The notes under the pieces: model-generated
What the model saw: only the letters and a program-made list of their open reading frames with translations
Told to the model about the DNA's origin: nothing
Databases searched by the model: none
Translations under genes and position numbers: made by a program
NCBI RefSeq assembly: GCF_000296775.1
Contig: NZ_AJLE01000002.1
Location: 62,001-126,000, forward strand
DNA length: 64,000 nt
Reading direction: 5' to 3'
From: Sulfurovum sp. AR
Lineage (GTDB): Bacteria; Campylobacterota; Campylobacteria; Campylobacterales; Sulfurovaceae
Shown: positions 35,451-44,193 of the stretch, one piece after another
Numbering within the stretch: the first letter of the stretch is position 1
Layout of the letters: each line of letters begins with the position of its first letter

Positions 35451-36626
35451 TTATTTTAGTTTGTTGATTCTCTTTGCGTACGCTAAAAACACTATACCTA
35501 AAAACACGATGAATGCTGTGACATAGAGTGTAGAATTATAGTTTCCAAAATGATTGATAAGAGCAACACTGTAAAGCGGTGCACCGACTTGACCGATGCC
35601 GTAAGCAGCAGTCATGGATCCCATAAGTACTACCGGATTTTTCCCGGCCAGTTGACCGCCGAGATTCAGAAACAGTGCTACAAGGCCTATGAAAGTACTG
35701 CCGTATAGTGCACCGCTGAGCAGGTTGAGTATGATGTTGGTACTCCATGCGGGTATGAGAATACCTATGATCTGAAGTGCCATCGCGATGATGATGACAT
35801 TGACACTTCCATAGTGATGTGCCCATCTCATCCAAAGGATAGAAGAGGGGATACCTGCAATACCCACGATAAGCCAACCGAGATTTCCATACCCCTCCAA
35901 TCCTTCAAGAGAATTAATGATGTCCGGTAAAAAAGTACCCTGCACAACAAAACCGACACCTTCTGTGAAATAGGCCAAGATAAGCAGTATGACATAGGGT
36001 GAGAATATAGACTTTGAGAGAGGATGTTTTACTGCTTCCTTTTTGACCACTTTATCAAAAGAGAGAATATAAAGTGTATAAAAAGTGATAATAAAAGCAA
36101 ACAGAGATAAAGCCAGCCAGGCATCACTCCATGTGCCATTTTGCAGCACATACTGGCTGAAAAGTTCAGATATAACTATAGCAAAGCCAATACCGCTGAA
36201 GTGGATGCCCATAGCCTTTGTTTTATTCTCAAAATTCAGTTTTACCATGACGATGGCACCACCCACGATAAGGACCATGGCTGAACCAAAACCAGCGATA
36301 ATCCTTGAGATAAGCCACAATGTTTCATTGGTAGTAGTTGCCAGCACCAGTGTTGTAAGGATACTGAGTACCATGCCGATGCGAAAATACTTTACTTTTG
36401 TGTTGATATCTTTGATAAAGATAGAAAAGAGAGCACCGGCCAGATAGCCTGCAAAGTTAAAGGATGCCAAGACACCGGCATAGGTAAGTGACAAGAAGTC
36501 TTCAAGCATAGAAGGAAGAAGTGAAGTAAAAGCAAACCTTGCCACACCTACACCTACGACGATAGCGAGTATACCGGCCAGGAGTATAGCAGTATTATGG
36601 TTCTTATCAAAAAGAGTTTTTATCAT
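35451..36626 (-). CDS. MFS transporter, YbfB/YjiJ family
   Basis: A 391-residue inner-membrane protein with 12 hydrophobic segments. The family start VGVGVARFAFTSLLPSML, FNFAGYLAGAL and RIIAGFGSAMVLIVGGAIV are the YbfB/YjiJ signatures. The substrate is unknown. It is upstream of the LolA-like gene on the same strand (41-base gap), so it may be co-transcribed, but there is no overlap and no clear functional tie. Confidence 0.85.
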   Translation of the reverse strand: MIKTLFDKNHNTAILLAGILAIVVGVGVARFAFTSLLPSMLEDFLSLTYAGVLASFNFAGYLAGALFSIFIKDINTKVKYFRIGMVLSILTTLVLATTTNETLWLISRIIAGFGSAMVLIVGGAIVMVKLNFENKTKAMGIHFSGIGFAIVISELFSQYVLQNGTWSDAWLALSLFAFIITFYTLYILSFDKVVKKEAVKHPLSKSIFSPYVILLILAYFTEGVGFVVQGTFLPDIINSLEGLEGYGNLGWLIVGIAGIPSSILWMRWAHHYGSVNVIIIAMALQIIGILIPAWSTNIILNLLSGALYGSTFIGLVALFLNLGGQLAGKNPVVLMGSMTAAYGIGQVGAPLYSVALINHFGNYNSTLYVTAFIVFLGIVFLAYAKRINKLK

Positions 36627-36798
36627 AATGGTCTTTTTTTTCGAATTATAGTCACAGTAGACTTAATTATGAGTCGTAAAAAACGTCAAGTATAAGAGGA
36701 AGATATTTCTACTGTATTTACGTGTGTATAGTCTATATGATAGATTTGTAGGTCGGTTTTAATCTTATGTTATAAAAGATAGTTATACAATAATCATT

Positions 36799-38670
36799 AT
36801 GCAGAAACAAAAATTCTATGGCTTTTTACGAAAACAGATCTTACTGACAATAGGATTCTCTTTTATACCCGGTTTTGCATACCTTGGATTGGGCTGGATG
36901 AAGGGGGTCCTGATGCCAGCTTTAATCGTGAATGGTTTGGTCATACTGGTATCAGTATGGGGATGGAAGCTTTATAGAGATTTTGAATTTGAAGAGATGG
37001 ATAAAGAGGAGCTGAAACATTGGTATAGAAAACTGACACTCTTTTTTTATATCATCTTCGGCTTATGGACCCTTGATTTTCTTGTCTATTCAGAAGAGAT
37101 AGAGAGTAAACTTCATTATATCGCTGTTTGTACGCAAGTAGGTATCTCTATCGTAGCATCCATATTACTCTTTTCAGAAAGAAAACTTTTTTATCCTATT
37201 TTATTGATCCTCATTTTACCTTTGATCGTCTATTCTCTCTTGATCGGAGAGTTCTATGGTGATGTGCTTTCTCTCTTCTCTCTTATTTTTTTGGGTGTAT
37301 TGATCTACGCATCAGACAATAGTTATAACCTGATCCAAAAAGCCTATTATCAGGCACAGCATGATGCATTGACAGGTTTATATAACAGCCGTTATTTTAT
37401 CAATTATATGGATTATATGATCAAGAGAATTCACGCTTCCAAAAAATGTGCCTATCTTTTGCTTATCGATCTTGATCATTTCAAAACGATCAACGATTCA
37501 CTGGGGCATGAATTGGGAGATAAAGTACTTCAGGAAGTTTCAAAACGTATTAGAGAGTATTGTGAAGATACGCATACGATCGCCCGTCTTGGAGGAGATG
37601 AATTTGCAATCATAAGTGATACATTATATGGTGATGGAACTTGTCAGGAGAGTGCTTACAGTTTTTCTGTGGAATTGTTGGGGGTTTTGAAAGAGACCTA
37701 TGTGGTGGATCGTCATCATCTCTATATTAGTGCAAGTATCGGAGTCAATAATCTGGGCGGTTCATCAAAAGAAGCCAGACAATTCATAAAAGAAGCAGAT
37801 ATCGCGATGTATCAGGCAAAAGCACAGGGGCGTGATGGGATCATTTTATTCAATGATGAATTGGCCAAAGAGGTTGAATATCGTCTGGAGATCGAACGAA
37901 AACTTTATTTTGCTTTGGAACATAATGAAATTGAACTGCGCTACCAGCCACAGTTTAACAGGGATCAGAAGATCATTGGTTGTGAAGTACTTGTCCGATG
38001 GAACAGTCCAGATCTTGGACTTATCTCTCCGTTTGAATTTGTTTCGATCTCGGAAAAGACAGGGCTGATCATTGAACTGGGAAATTATATTATTGAAGAG
38101 GCTTTTAAAACACTTCAGGCATGGGAGATCATGGGCTTAGACCTAAAACAGTTCTCGATCAATATCAGTGTGAGACAATTTTTTCATAGTACTTTTTTAG
38201 ATGAGGTGAAGCGGCTGTCTGACAAGTATCTCAATGAAGATACAAGAAAAAAGATCATTTTTGAAGTGACAGAGACGATCCTCATCGAAGATGTTTATAG
38301 AATCAGTGTCATCATCAATAAACTAAAGCAGTTGGATTTTTCATTTTCCATGGATGACTTTGGTACAGGATACTCCTCGCTCAGTGCGCTACGTGAAATG
38401 CCTATAGAAGAGTTGAAAATAGACCGTTCATTTGTGATCCATTTAGGTGAGCGCAAATCGGATGAACTGATGATTACTACGATTCTTTCCCTGGCGAAAA
38501 TATATGATCTTAAAACGGTAGCAGAAGGTATAGAGACACAAGAACAATTTTTATTTCTATTGGAAAATGGCTGTGATATGTTTCAGGGGTATTATTTCTC
38601 AAAACCACTGTCAAAAGATCATTTTGAACTATTTTATAAAGAAAGCTTCTCTAAGAAATTAAGTATATGA
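36799..38670 (+). CDS. GGDEF-EAL cyclic-di-GMP enzyme with membrane sensor
   Basis: A 623-residue protein. Residues 1-180 hold about six hydrophobic segments without a PAS domain. The GGDEF domain follows (HDALTGLYNSRYF, LLLIDLDHFKTIND, active site ARLGGDEFAI), then an EAL domain with EVLVRW, FSINISVRQF, EVTETILIED, DDFGTGYSSLSAL, LKIDRSFV and AEGIET. Both catalytic motifs look intact; the EAL triplet reads EVL but keeps the metal-binding Glu. No RxxD inhibitory site is seen five residues before GGDEF. It sets c-di-GMP levels in response to an unknown membrane signal. Confidence 0.92.
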   Translation: MQKQKFYGFLRKQILLTIGFSFIPGFAYLGLGWMKGVLMPALIVNGLVILVSVWGWKLYRDFEFEEMDKEELKHWYRKLTLFFYIIFGLWTLDFLVYSEEIESKLHYIAVCTQVGISIVASILLFSERKLFYPILLILILPLIVYSLLIGEFYGDVLSLFSLIFLGVLIYASDNSYNLIQKAYYQAQHDALTGLYNSRYFINYMDYMIKRIHASKKCAYLLLIDLDHFKTINDSLGHELGDKVLQEVSKRIREYCEDTHTIARLGGDEFAIISDTLYGDGTCQESAYSFSVELLGVLKETYVVDRHHLYISASIGVNNLGGSSKEARQFIKEADIAMYQAKAQGRDGIILFNDELAKEVEYRLEIERKLYFALEHNEIELRYQPQFNRDQKIIGCEVLVRWNSPDLGLISPFEFVSISEKTGLIIELGNYIIEEAFKTLQAWEIMGLDLKQFSINISVRQFFHSTFLDEVKRLSDKYLNEDTRKKIIFEVTETILIEDVYRISVIINKLKQLDFSFSMDDFGTGYSSLSALREMPIEELKIDRSFVIHLGERKSDELMITTILSLAKIYDLKTVAEGIETQEQFLFLLENGCDMFQGYYFSKPLSKDHFELFYKESFSKKLSI

Positions 38671-38678
38671 AAAATTTA

Positions 38679-38707
38679 TTGACATTTATAATAGCCTGTG
38701 ATATGAT
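38679..38707 (+). promoter_or_regulatory. consensus sigma70 promoter of the amrS operon
   Basis: TTGACA (38679-38684), a 17-base spacer and TATGAT (38702-38707) form the cleanest sigma70 promoter in the window, 55 bases before the amrS ATG. Confidence 0.75.
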
Positions 38708-38714
38708 TAAGTAT

Positions 38715-38727
38715 AGTTGAGTCAACT
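38715..38727. promoter_or_regulatory. palindromic operator candidate at the amrS transcription start
   Basis: AGTTGAGTCAACT is a perfect 13-base palindrome around a central G. It begins 8 bases after the -10 box, so it covers the expected transcription start, where a repressor would block initiation. Confidence 0.45.
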
Positions 38728-38761
38728 TTAGTTACGAAGCTGGCTCATTAAAGGAGTCAAC

Positions 38762-39772
38762 ATGACATCTAACAAAGATATGAAATACTACACAAAAGAA
38801 GAGGGTAAAGACAGGATCATCTGTCTGCTCTGTCGCCACTCCTGTAAACTGAAAGAGGGACAGGTCGGTATCTGCGGAATCAACAAAAACGTAGGAGGAG
38901 AGCTTGAAACGCTTGTATATGGCCATCCTGTTGCAGTCCATGTGGATCCTGTAGAAAAAAAACCGCTGAATCATGTACTACCAGGCAGTACAGCACTCTC
39001 CTTTGGGACAGTTGGATGTAACTTCAAATGTCCGTTCTGTCAAAATTGGGATATCTCCCAGGAGAAAAAAGTCAATGAATCCATCAATGTAAGTCCTGAA
39101 GAAATGGTCGAATTGGCCATCTCACATGGTGCAGAATCCATTGCCTACACTTACAATGAACCCACGATCTTCTACCCTTATGCCAAAGATATCGGTGTGA
39201 TTGCGAAAGCAAAAGGGCTTAAAAACCTTTTTGTCTCTAACGGCTTTGAATCACCAGAGGTCATAGCAGATATGGCAAGCTGGGTGGATGCTGCAAACAT
39301 CGATCTTAAAAGCTGGGATGATGCCTACTATAGAAAGGTACTCAAAGGCGGGCTCGATGAGGTGAAAGACACACTTAAAAGAATGATAGATGCTGGGATA
39401 TGGGTCGAGATCACGACACTGCTTATCGAGGGTGAGAACGACAGTGATAAAGACTTGGAAGAGATGGCATCGTACATCGCCAATGACCTTGGTAAACATG
39501 TGCCATGGCATTTAAGTGCGTTCCATCCTGATTATAAAATGATGGATCATGAGAGAACAAAAATAGACACACTGATGCGTGCAAAAAAGATAGGTGAAAA
39601 AGCAGGACTTTATTATATTTATCTAGGGAATGTACCGGTGCATGCTGATACACACTGTCCGCAATGTGGAACGTTACTCATAGACCGTTCAGGCTATGAT
39701 GTAACAGTGAATAACTTGGAGAATGGGCACTGTCCGAAGTGTCATAGAGCGATAGAAGGAGTATGGTCATGA
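38762..39772 (+). CDS. amrS: AmmeMemoRadiSam system radical SAM enzyme
   Basis: A 336-residue radical SAM protein. The N-terminal Cys cluster CLLCRHSCKLKEGQVGICG precedes the SAM-cleaving [4Fe-4S] motif CNFKCPFC (CX3CX2C) near residue 85; the C-terminus has CPQCG and CPKCH pairs that may hold another metal. The family is a pyruvate-formate-lyase-activase relative with unknown reaction. A consensus promoter lies upstream and AAAGGAG precedes the ATG. Its TGA overlaps the Memo ATG. Confidence 0.92.
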   Translation: MTSNKDMKYYTKEEGKDRIICLLCRHSCKLKEGQVGICGINKNVGGELETLVYGHPVAVHVDPVEKKPLNHVLPGSTALSFGTVGCNFKCPFCQNWDISQEKKVNESINVSPEEMVELAISHGAESIAYTYNEPTIFYPYAKDIGVIAKAKGLKNLFVSNGFESPEVIADMASWVDAANIDLKSWDDAYYRKVLKGGLDEVKDTLKRMIDAGIWVEITTLLIEGENDSDKDLEEMASYIANDLGKHVPWHLSAFHPDYKMMDHERTKIDTLMRAKKIGEKAGLYYIYLGNVPVHADTHCPQCGTLLIDRSGYDVTVNNLENGHCPKCHRAIEGVWS

Positions 39773-40575
39773 GTACACGAGAAGCTTCGGTAGCCGGACA
39801 GTTTTACCCATCCAGCCCGGATGAGATACACTCCATGCTGGAACATTATAATCAAATTATTGATGAGCATCTCAAAGAGAAGGATAGTGTGCTACACCTT
39901 AAACCAAGAGCGGTCATTGTACCGCATGCAGGATATGTCTACAGTGGTTTTACTGCGAATATCGCATTAAGACTGTTGTCAAATTCAGATGTCAAACGTG
40001 TGGTGATCATCGGTCCTAGTCATAGGGTTTACCTCACTGGAACAAGTATTTCTGAATTTGATACCTATCATACACCTCTTGGTGCATTGCTCATCGATAA
40101 ACCATTGGTATTAGATCTGAAAGAACGGTTTGATATAGGATTTGTACCTGAAGCCCACCATGAGCACAGTACAGAAGTACAGGTCCCTTTTGTCAAAACC
40201 TATACACCGGATGTGTCCGTGGTCGAGTTGGTCTATGGTGATGAATCACCACAAAAGCTGGCAGAGGTCATCGAGTATCTTCTGGATGATCCTGAGACTG
40301 CAGTCGTGATCAGTACGGACTTAAGCCACTATTATGATATCAAAAAAGCCAATGCACTTGACAGTATCTGTTTGGATGCGGTGGAGAAACTGAGCACTGC
40401 TGAATTGCATGAAGGATGTGAAGCCTGTGGTAAGATCGGTGTAGAGGCGATGTTGCTTGCAGCAAAAAAGAACGGGTTGAGATCTGTGCTGTTGGATTAT
40501 CGTACGAGTGCGGATGCCAGCGGAGATGAATCACAGGTTGTAGGGTATATGAGTGCAGCATTTGTGGAGCAGTAG
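39769..40575 (+). CDS. amrB: AmmeMemoRadiSam system protein B (Memo-like)
   Basis: A 268-residue protein of the Memo family, related to non-haem iron dioxygenases. Metal-ligand-type histidines lie in VPHAGYVYSG, GPSHRVY and EAHHEHSTEVQ; the Cys region is ACGKIGVEAML. Animal Memo binds copper or iron; the bacterial reaction is unknown. ATG 39769 makes an ATGA overlap with amrS and has AAGGAG at 7-base spacing; the ATG at 39763 is too near that SD. The third usual partner, the AMMECR1 (A) protein, is not in the window. Confidence 0.9.
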   Translation: MSTREASVAGQFYPSSPDEIHSMLEHYNQIIDEHLKEKDSVLHLKPRAVIVPHAGYVYSGFTANIALRLLSNSDVKRVVIIGPSHRVYLTGTSISEFDTYHTPLGALLIDKPLVLDLKERFDIGFVPEAHHEHSTEVQVPFVKTYTPDVSVVELVYGDESPQKLAEVIEYLLDDPETAVVISTDLSHYYDIKKANALDSICLDAVEKLSTAELHEGCEACGKIGVEAMLLAAKKNGLRSVLLDYRTSADASGDESQVVGYMSAAFVEQ

Positions 40576-41190
40576 ATGAAGAAGATGGATAGACTCGTGG
40601 ATAGTATGATCTCCTCGAATATGTTGAAAAGTCCACTGATCATTGATGCCTTTAGAACGATCGATAGAAAATACTTTGTACCTGAAGAATATGAAGATGA
40701 AGCCTACGCAGATATGCCTCTGCCCATAGGAGATTACCAAACCATATCCCAACCTTCCACAGTAGCCTTCATGTTGGAACGTCTTGACCCCCAGGATGGG
40801 AACACGGTGTTGGACATTGGTTCGGGGTCAGGATGGACCACAGCACTTCTTTGTTATATGGTAGGAAATAAAGGCAGTGTGATCGGGCTTGAAAGGATCA
40901 GTATATTGGTGGAGCAAGGAAGAGAAAACCTTTCCAAGTTTGGTTTTAATAGTCATTGTCACATAGAAAGGGCAGGAGATACGCTTGGCCTGCCGGGAAA
41001 ACAGTTTGACAGGATACTGGTCTCTGCTTCAGCTGATGAAACTCCGGAAGAACTTTTTTTACAATTAAAAATAGGTGGTATCCTGGTGATACCTATAGGA
41101 GAGTCTATTTTTAAATTTACAAAGACTTCAGAAACAAAGATTGAAAAAGAAGAGTTTTACGGATTTGTGTTTGTACCGTTGATCTACTGA
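40576..41190 (+). CDS. protein-L-isoaspartate O-methyltransferase-like protein
   Basis: A 204-residue SAM-dependent methyltransferase of the PCMT family. The N-terminal part (RTIDRKYFVPEEYEDEAYADMPLPIGDYQTISQPSTVAFML) carries the family substrate region and VLDIGSGSGWTTALL is SAM motif I. PCMT repairs isoaspartyl damage in proteins; short relatives may have other targets. Its ATG follows the Memo stop with no gap (TAGATG), so it is translationally coupled to the AmmeMemoRadiSam genes and may belong to the same pathway. Confidence 0.85.
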   Translation: MKKMDRLVDSMISSNMLKSPLIIDAFRTIDRKYFVPEEYEDEAYADMPLPIGDYQTISQPSTVAFMLERLDPQDGNTVLDIGSGSGWTTALLCYMVGNKGSVIGLERISILVEQGRENLSKFGFNSHCHIERAGDTLGLPGKQFDRILVSASADETPEELFLQLKIGGILVIPIGESIFKFTKTSETKIEKEEFYGFVFVPLIY

Positions 41191-41245
41191 CTTTTACAGG
41201 CTCAATATATACATACATTTTTTGTGTATCAAAATGGACAGATGA

Positions 41246-41863
41246 TTAGATGCAACTCTCTGTATGTACACGTTTTTCATGATATGCATCCTTGATAATA
41301 TCTATACCACCACGAATGACTATGATTGAAATAATCATACCAACAATCAGATCTGGTAATCTTGTCTCTAAAAGATATACAAATCCACCACCAATAATAA
41401 TACCTACATTAGCAATCACATCATTTTTTGAAAATATCCAACTGGCACGCATATGAACCTCACCTTTTTTGTATTTTGAAATCAGGATCAAACAAATAAT
41501 GTTTGCTACTAGAGCTGCCATCCCAACAAAAATCATCAGGAGTGACTCTGGTTCACTTCCATAAATCAATCGGCGTATAACATCTGCAAAAACCAATACT
41601 CCCAATATTACTTGAAAAATACCGCTTAAATGTGCGGCTTTTATTTTTACAAGCGGTGATTTTCCAACTGCATACAGCGCTATACCATAGACTGTTGCAT
41701 CAGCCAACATATCAAGAGAATCTGCTATGAGGGCAGTTGACTCACTCAAGATGCCAAGTGTAATCTCAGCCATAAACATAAAGGCATTGATACTCAAGAG
41801 GATTTTTAATACCTTGCCTTCTAAACGATGATTGATTTCCGTGTCAGATCTACAACTTGCTAT
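41246..41863 (-). CDS. cation diffusion facilitator (CDF) exporter, apparent ATA start
   Basis: A 205-residue inner-membrane metal/H+ antiporter with six hydrophobic segments. Ion-site residues lie in TM2 (IADSLDMLADATVYG) and TM5 (SKNDVIANVGII). No ATG, GTG or TTG gives the full N-terminus: the first standard start, TTG 41797, cuts into the first helix. In frame upstream are ASCRSDTEINHRLEGKVLKILL and an ATA codon at 41863, exactly 6 bases after the SD AGAAGGA and 15 bases after the previous stop. The protein is short (no C-terminal cytoplasmic domain). It is the last gene of the bfr-GDCCVxC operon. Confidence 0.75.
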   Translation of the reverse strand: MASCRSDTEINHRLEGKVLKILLSINAFMFMAEITLGILSESTALIADSLDMLADATVYGIALYAVGKSPLVKIKAAHLSGIFQVILGVLVFADVIRRLIYGSEPESLLMIFVGMAALVANIICLILISKYKKGEVHMRASWIFSKNDVIANVGIIIGGGFVYLLETRLPDLIVGMIISIIVIRGGIDIIKDAYHEKRVHTESCI

Positions 41864-41878
41864 TTTTATTCCTTCTAT

Positions 41879-42115
41879 CTATGATTGACAACAAGAATCT
41901 GAATCTTTCTGCATGGGAGGACAGGGGACTGAACCGTATGAACAAAAGACACAGCAATCACACTTTTTAGGCTTAAGAATTGCACCGCAATTCTCACACT
42001 CATAAAACCATTGACACGCATCTGTTGGCATGGTTTCTATTTTTTTATAACCACATTTAGAACATGTGATCTCAGATTCTAAAATAAGTTCTTTTTTCAC
42101 TGAATCTCTATTCAT
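41879..42115 (-). CDS. GDCCVxC-domain small cysteine-rich protein
   Basis: A 78-residue protein with a rubredoxin-like pair of knuckles (CSKCGYKK and CENCGAILKPK) and the C-terminal CDCCVFCSYGSVPCPPMQ, matching the GDCCVxC (seleno)protein family, although the leading Gly is Cys here. Eleven cysteines in 78 residues point to metal binding or thiol redox chemistry. All positions are ordinary Cys codons, so no selenocysteine is needed. ATG 42115 is the last in-frame Met before the conserved part; GAGGAG lies about 13 bases upstream. Confidence 0.78.
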   Translation of the reverse strand: MNRDSVKKELILESEITCSKCGYKKIETMPTDACQWFYECENCGAILKPKKCDCCVFCSYGSVPCPPMQKDSDSCCQS

Positions 42116-42194
42116 TTTTAAAAATATTCTCCTCGTCTGCATATGTAATAGAGGAACACAAAACATCCCAGTAAGATGGACAGGTAGAGCTTCG

Positions 42195-42653
42195 TTAGGT
42201 TTTAAATGCCTCTACATCTCCAGGATGCCTTAACATCTTATTCACACTATCAAGATGCATCTCCTCTTCTACGATCATTTCTCTGGCGTATTCTTCCAAT
42301 AACACGGAAGTACCACCTTCTGTTAGTTTCAATAATTCGTAGTAGGCATCAAGAGCTGTTTTTTCATGCTCCAGGCTTTCTCGGAGTATATCTCCAATGT
42401 CATGCTTCGCTGTTTCAAGTAACTTTCCAATACTGAGTGATGGATGACCACCCAAAAGCGTTACAAGTTCACCAGCCCTATGTGCATGAGTTAAACCTTC
42501 TTGCGCATTACTTTTCATCCAATCAACTATAGGTAACCTATTGTAGCCATAAACCATTAAAGAGTAATGGGTATAACGTACAACCCCGGCTAATTCGACC
42601 TCCATTATCCTGTTTAAGATCTCAATAGCATTTTTTGTATCTGTATTATTCAT
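42195..42653 (-). CDS. bfr: bacterioferritin-like ferritin
   Basis: A 152-residue four-helix ferritin-like protein. Helix A carries RIMEVELAGVVRYTHYSLM with the ferroxidase Glu, helix B has THAHRAGELVTLLGG, and helix D EEYAREMIVEEEMHLDSVNKML carries the second ExxH-type metal ligands. Bacterioferritins store iron and detoxify peroxide. ATG 42653 has AAAGGA at 7-base spacing; the longer reading to 42698 lacks support. It is first in an operon with the GDCCVxC protein and the CDF exporter, suggesting a metal-stress module. Confidence 0.85.
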   Translation of the reverse strand: MNNTDTKNAIEILNRIMEVELAGVVRYTHYSLMVYGYNRLPIVDWMKSNAQEGLTHAHRAGELVTLLGGHPSLSIGKLLETAKHDIGDILRESLEHEKTALDAYYELLKLTEGGTSVLLEEYAREMIVEEEMHLDSVNKMLRHPGDVEAFKT

Positions 42654-42710
42654 TTGTCTATCCTTTCCGTCAGCTTTTATTTTTTTGCATAGGAACAATT
42701 TTTAGTAGAC

Positions 42711-42728
42711 CAAGTAAGCACTTGCTTG
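42711..42728. promoter_or_regulatory. imperfect palindrome upstream of the bfr operon
   Basis: CAAGTAAGCACTTGCTTG reads the same on both strands at 14 of 18 positions. It lies 58 bases upstream of the bfr ATG, in the place of a promoter operator for the bfr-GDCCVxC-CDF operon. The regulator is unknown. Confidence 0.35.
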
Positions 42729-42846
42729 TTTTATTTGGACACTGTATCCAGAAATCGTATAAATATACAATACTACAATGTAATGAGTGTGTAATGGAAA
42801 TTCAAATGCTGGTATTATTTACGATTGAAGTAGGGGTATTGTAAAA

Positions 42847-43251
42847 TTACAGTATACGTTTCACCTTGGCCATTAAAAGTGGTGAGATCAAACTTACTGC
42901 CAGTACAATGATAAAGAGGTTTCCTCTCATAATATGAAAGACCTCTGAGATATCAGACCATGATTTCCCCATCACATAATAGCCAAAGATGAATTCAAAC
43001 AGGAGTGTCATTAAAACCCATTGAAGTCCAATAACAAAGTAGGTAAGAGCATGATGTTTTCCAAATAGTGGAAAAGAGACATAGGTAACGATCAATACGA
43101 TCATGGAGAGTGTGATACCACTCACCGGCACTGCCATATTTGGACCAATCATGCCAACTAAAACATTTTCTCTAAAGATACCGTTGATGATCGCCATGAA
43201 AGCTATGATCAACCAGATCATACTTGTTTTCAGAAAAAGATTGACTGTCAT
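42847..43251 (-). CDS. hypothetical four-helix membrane protein
   Basis: A 134-residue integral membrane protein, four hydrophobic segments separated by short loops (LFLKTSMIWLIIAFMAIINGIF; MIVLIVTYVSFPLF; YFVIGLQWVLMTLLFEFIFGYYVM; LFIIVLAVSLISPLLM). I do not recognise a family. ATG 43251 has CAGGAG 6 bases upstream; the longer reading to 43284 lacks an SD. It sits alone between the bfr operon and the divergent Sir2 gene. Confidence 0.65.
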   Translation of the reverse strand: MTVNLFLKTSMIWLIIAFMAIINGIFRENVLVGMIGPNMAVPVSGITLSMIVLIVTYVSFPLFGKHHALTYFVIGLQWVLMTLLFEFIFGYYVMGKSWSDISEVFHIMRGNLFIIVLAVSLISPLLMAKVKRIL

Positions 43252-43341
43252 ATGACACTCCTGAGGCAACATGCATACAACCATTATCTCTTATTTTTGC
43301 TTTATTTCAGTAGGAAGGTTTTTTGATAGGTAGGTGGGATT

Positions 43342-43353
43342 ATATGCTATAAT
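43342..43353 (+). promoter_or_regulatory. extended -10 promoter directly before the sir2-like gene
   Basis: TGC followed by TATAAT (43348-43353) forms an extended -10 element; TTGATA at 43323-43328 is a loose -35 with a 19-base spacer. The expected first transcribed base is about 43360, next to the ATG at 43361, so the mRNA should have no 5' leader. Confidence 0.6.
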
Positions 43354-43360
43354 CTTCCCC

Positions 43361-44179
43361 ATGAATATTACAGAAAACCTACAAAAAGCAAAACAATTAC
43401 TGGAAGAATCAGATGCACTTTTTATCACTGCAGGTGCAGGGATGGGTGTGGACAGTGGATTGCCTGACTTTAGAGGAGTGGAGGGCTTTTGGAATGCCTA
43501 TCCAAAGGCCAAAGAGTTGGGGCTTCATTTTGAAGAGATGGCTAATCCGGAGTGGTTTGAGTCTGACCCTCGGTTGGCTTGGGCTTTTTATGGTCATAGA
43601 TTACACCTTTACCGTGATACAGTACCTAATGAGGGCTTTAGAAAGCTTTTGGAACTATCTAATACTAAAAAATATGGAGCTCATATTTTTACCTCAAATG
43701 TAGATGGACAGTTTCAAAAATCTGGTTTCAAAGAGGAGCAGATCATGGAGTGTCACGGTTCCATTCACCATATGCAGTGTATCGATAATTGTCAAGGCAT
43801 GCTTTGGAGTGCGAATGATACTTTTATAGAGATAGAAGAGGGGTTTAAAGCCAAAGAACCTTTACCTTCCTGTCCTTTCTGTGGGGCTATGGCACGCCCG
43901 AATATTTTGATGTTCGGGGATTTTGGTTGGGAGTATGCACGTACCGATGGACAAAGAGAGAGACTAAGTCGTTGGATGGACTCTTTGGAAAAGGAGGGGG
44001 TAAAGCTTGCTATCGTAGAGCTAGGGGCAGGAACTGCTGTACCAACGGTCAGAAATACGTCTGAACAGATAGCCAGAAGATTTGATGTTCCTTTGATACG
44101 TATCAACCCAAGAGAGAGTTTTGGAGCAGAGATAGGTCTTCCTATGGGTGCCGTTGAAGCATTGAAGAAGATTATTTAG
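43361..44179 (+). CDS. Sir2-family NAD-dependent protein deacylase
   Basis: A 272-residue sirtuin. The NAD site is GAGMGVDSGLPDFRG, the TSNVDG region follows, the catalytic His is in MECHGSIHHMQC and the zinc ligands are C-x4-C (CIDNC) and C-x2-C (CPFC); RPNILMFGD and INPRE complete the family motifs. It removes acetyl or longer acyl groups from lysines. There is no SD before ATG 43361, but a strong extended -10 ends 8 bases upstream, so translation is probably from a leaderless mRNA. An in-frame GTG at 43334 lies upstream of that promoter box. Confidence 0.9.
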   Translation: MNITENLQKAKQLLEESDALFITAGAGMGVDSGLPDFRGVEGFWNAYPKAKELGLHFEEMANPEWFESDPRLAWAFYGHRLHLYRDTVPNEGFRKLLELSNTKKYGAHIFTSNVDGQFQKSGFKEEQIMECHGSIHHMQCIDNCQGMLWSANDTFIEIEEGFKAKEPLPSCPFCGAMARPNILMFGDFGWEYARTDGQRERLSRWMDSLEKEGVKLAIVELGAGTAVPTVRNTSEQIARRFDVPLIRINPRESFGAEIGLPMGAVEALKKII

Positions 44180-44193
44180 ATAATAGAGTATCT

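Noticed and set aside
42066-42115. Selenocysteine in the GDCCVxC protein
   Set aside because: No in-frame TGA exists in the conserved Cys segment; all positions are encoded as Cys.
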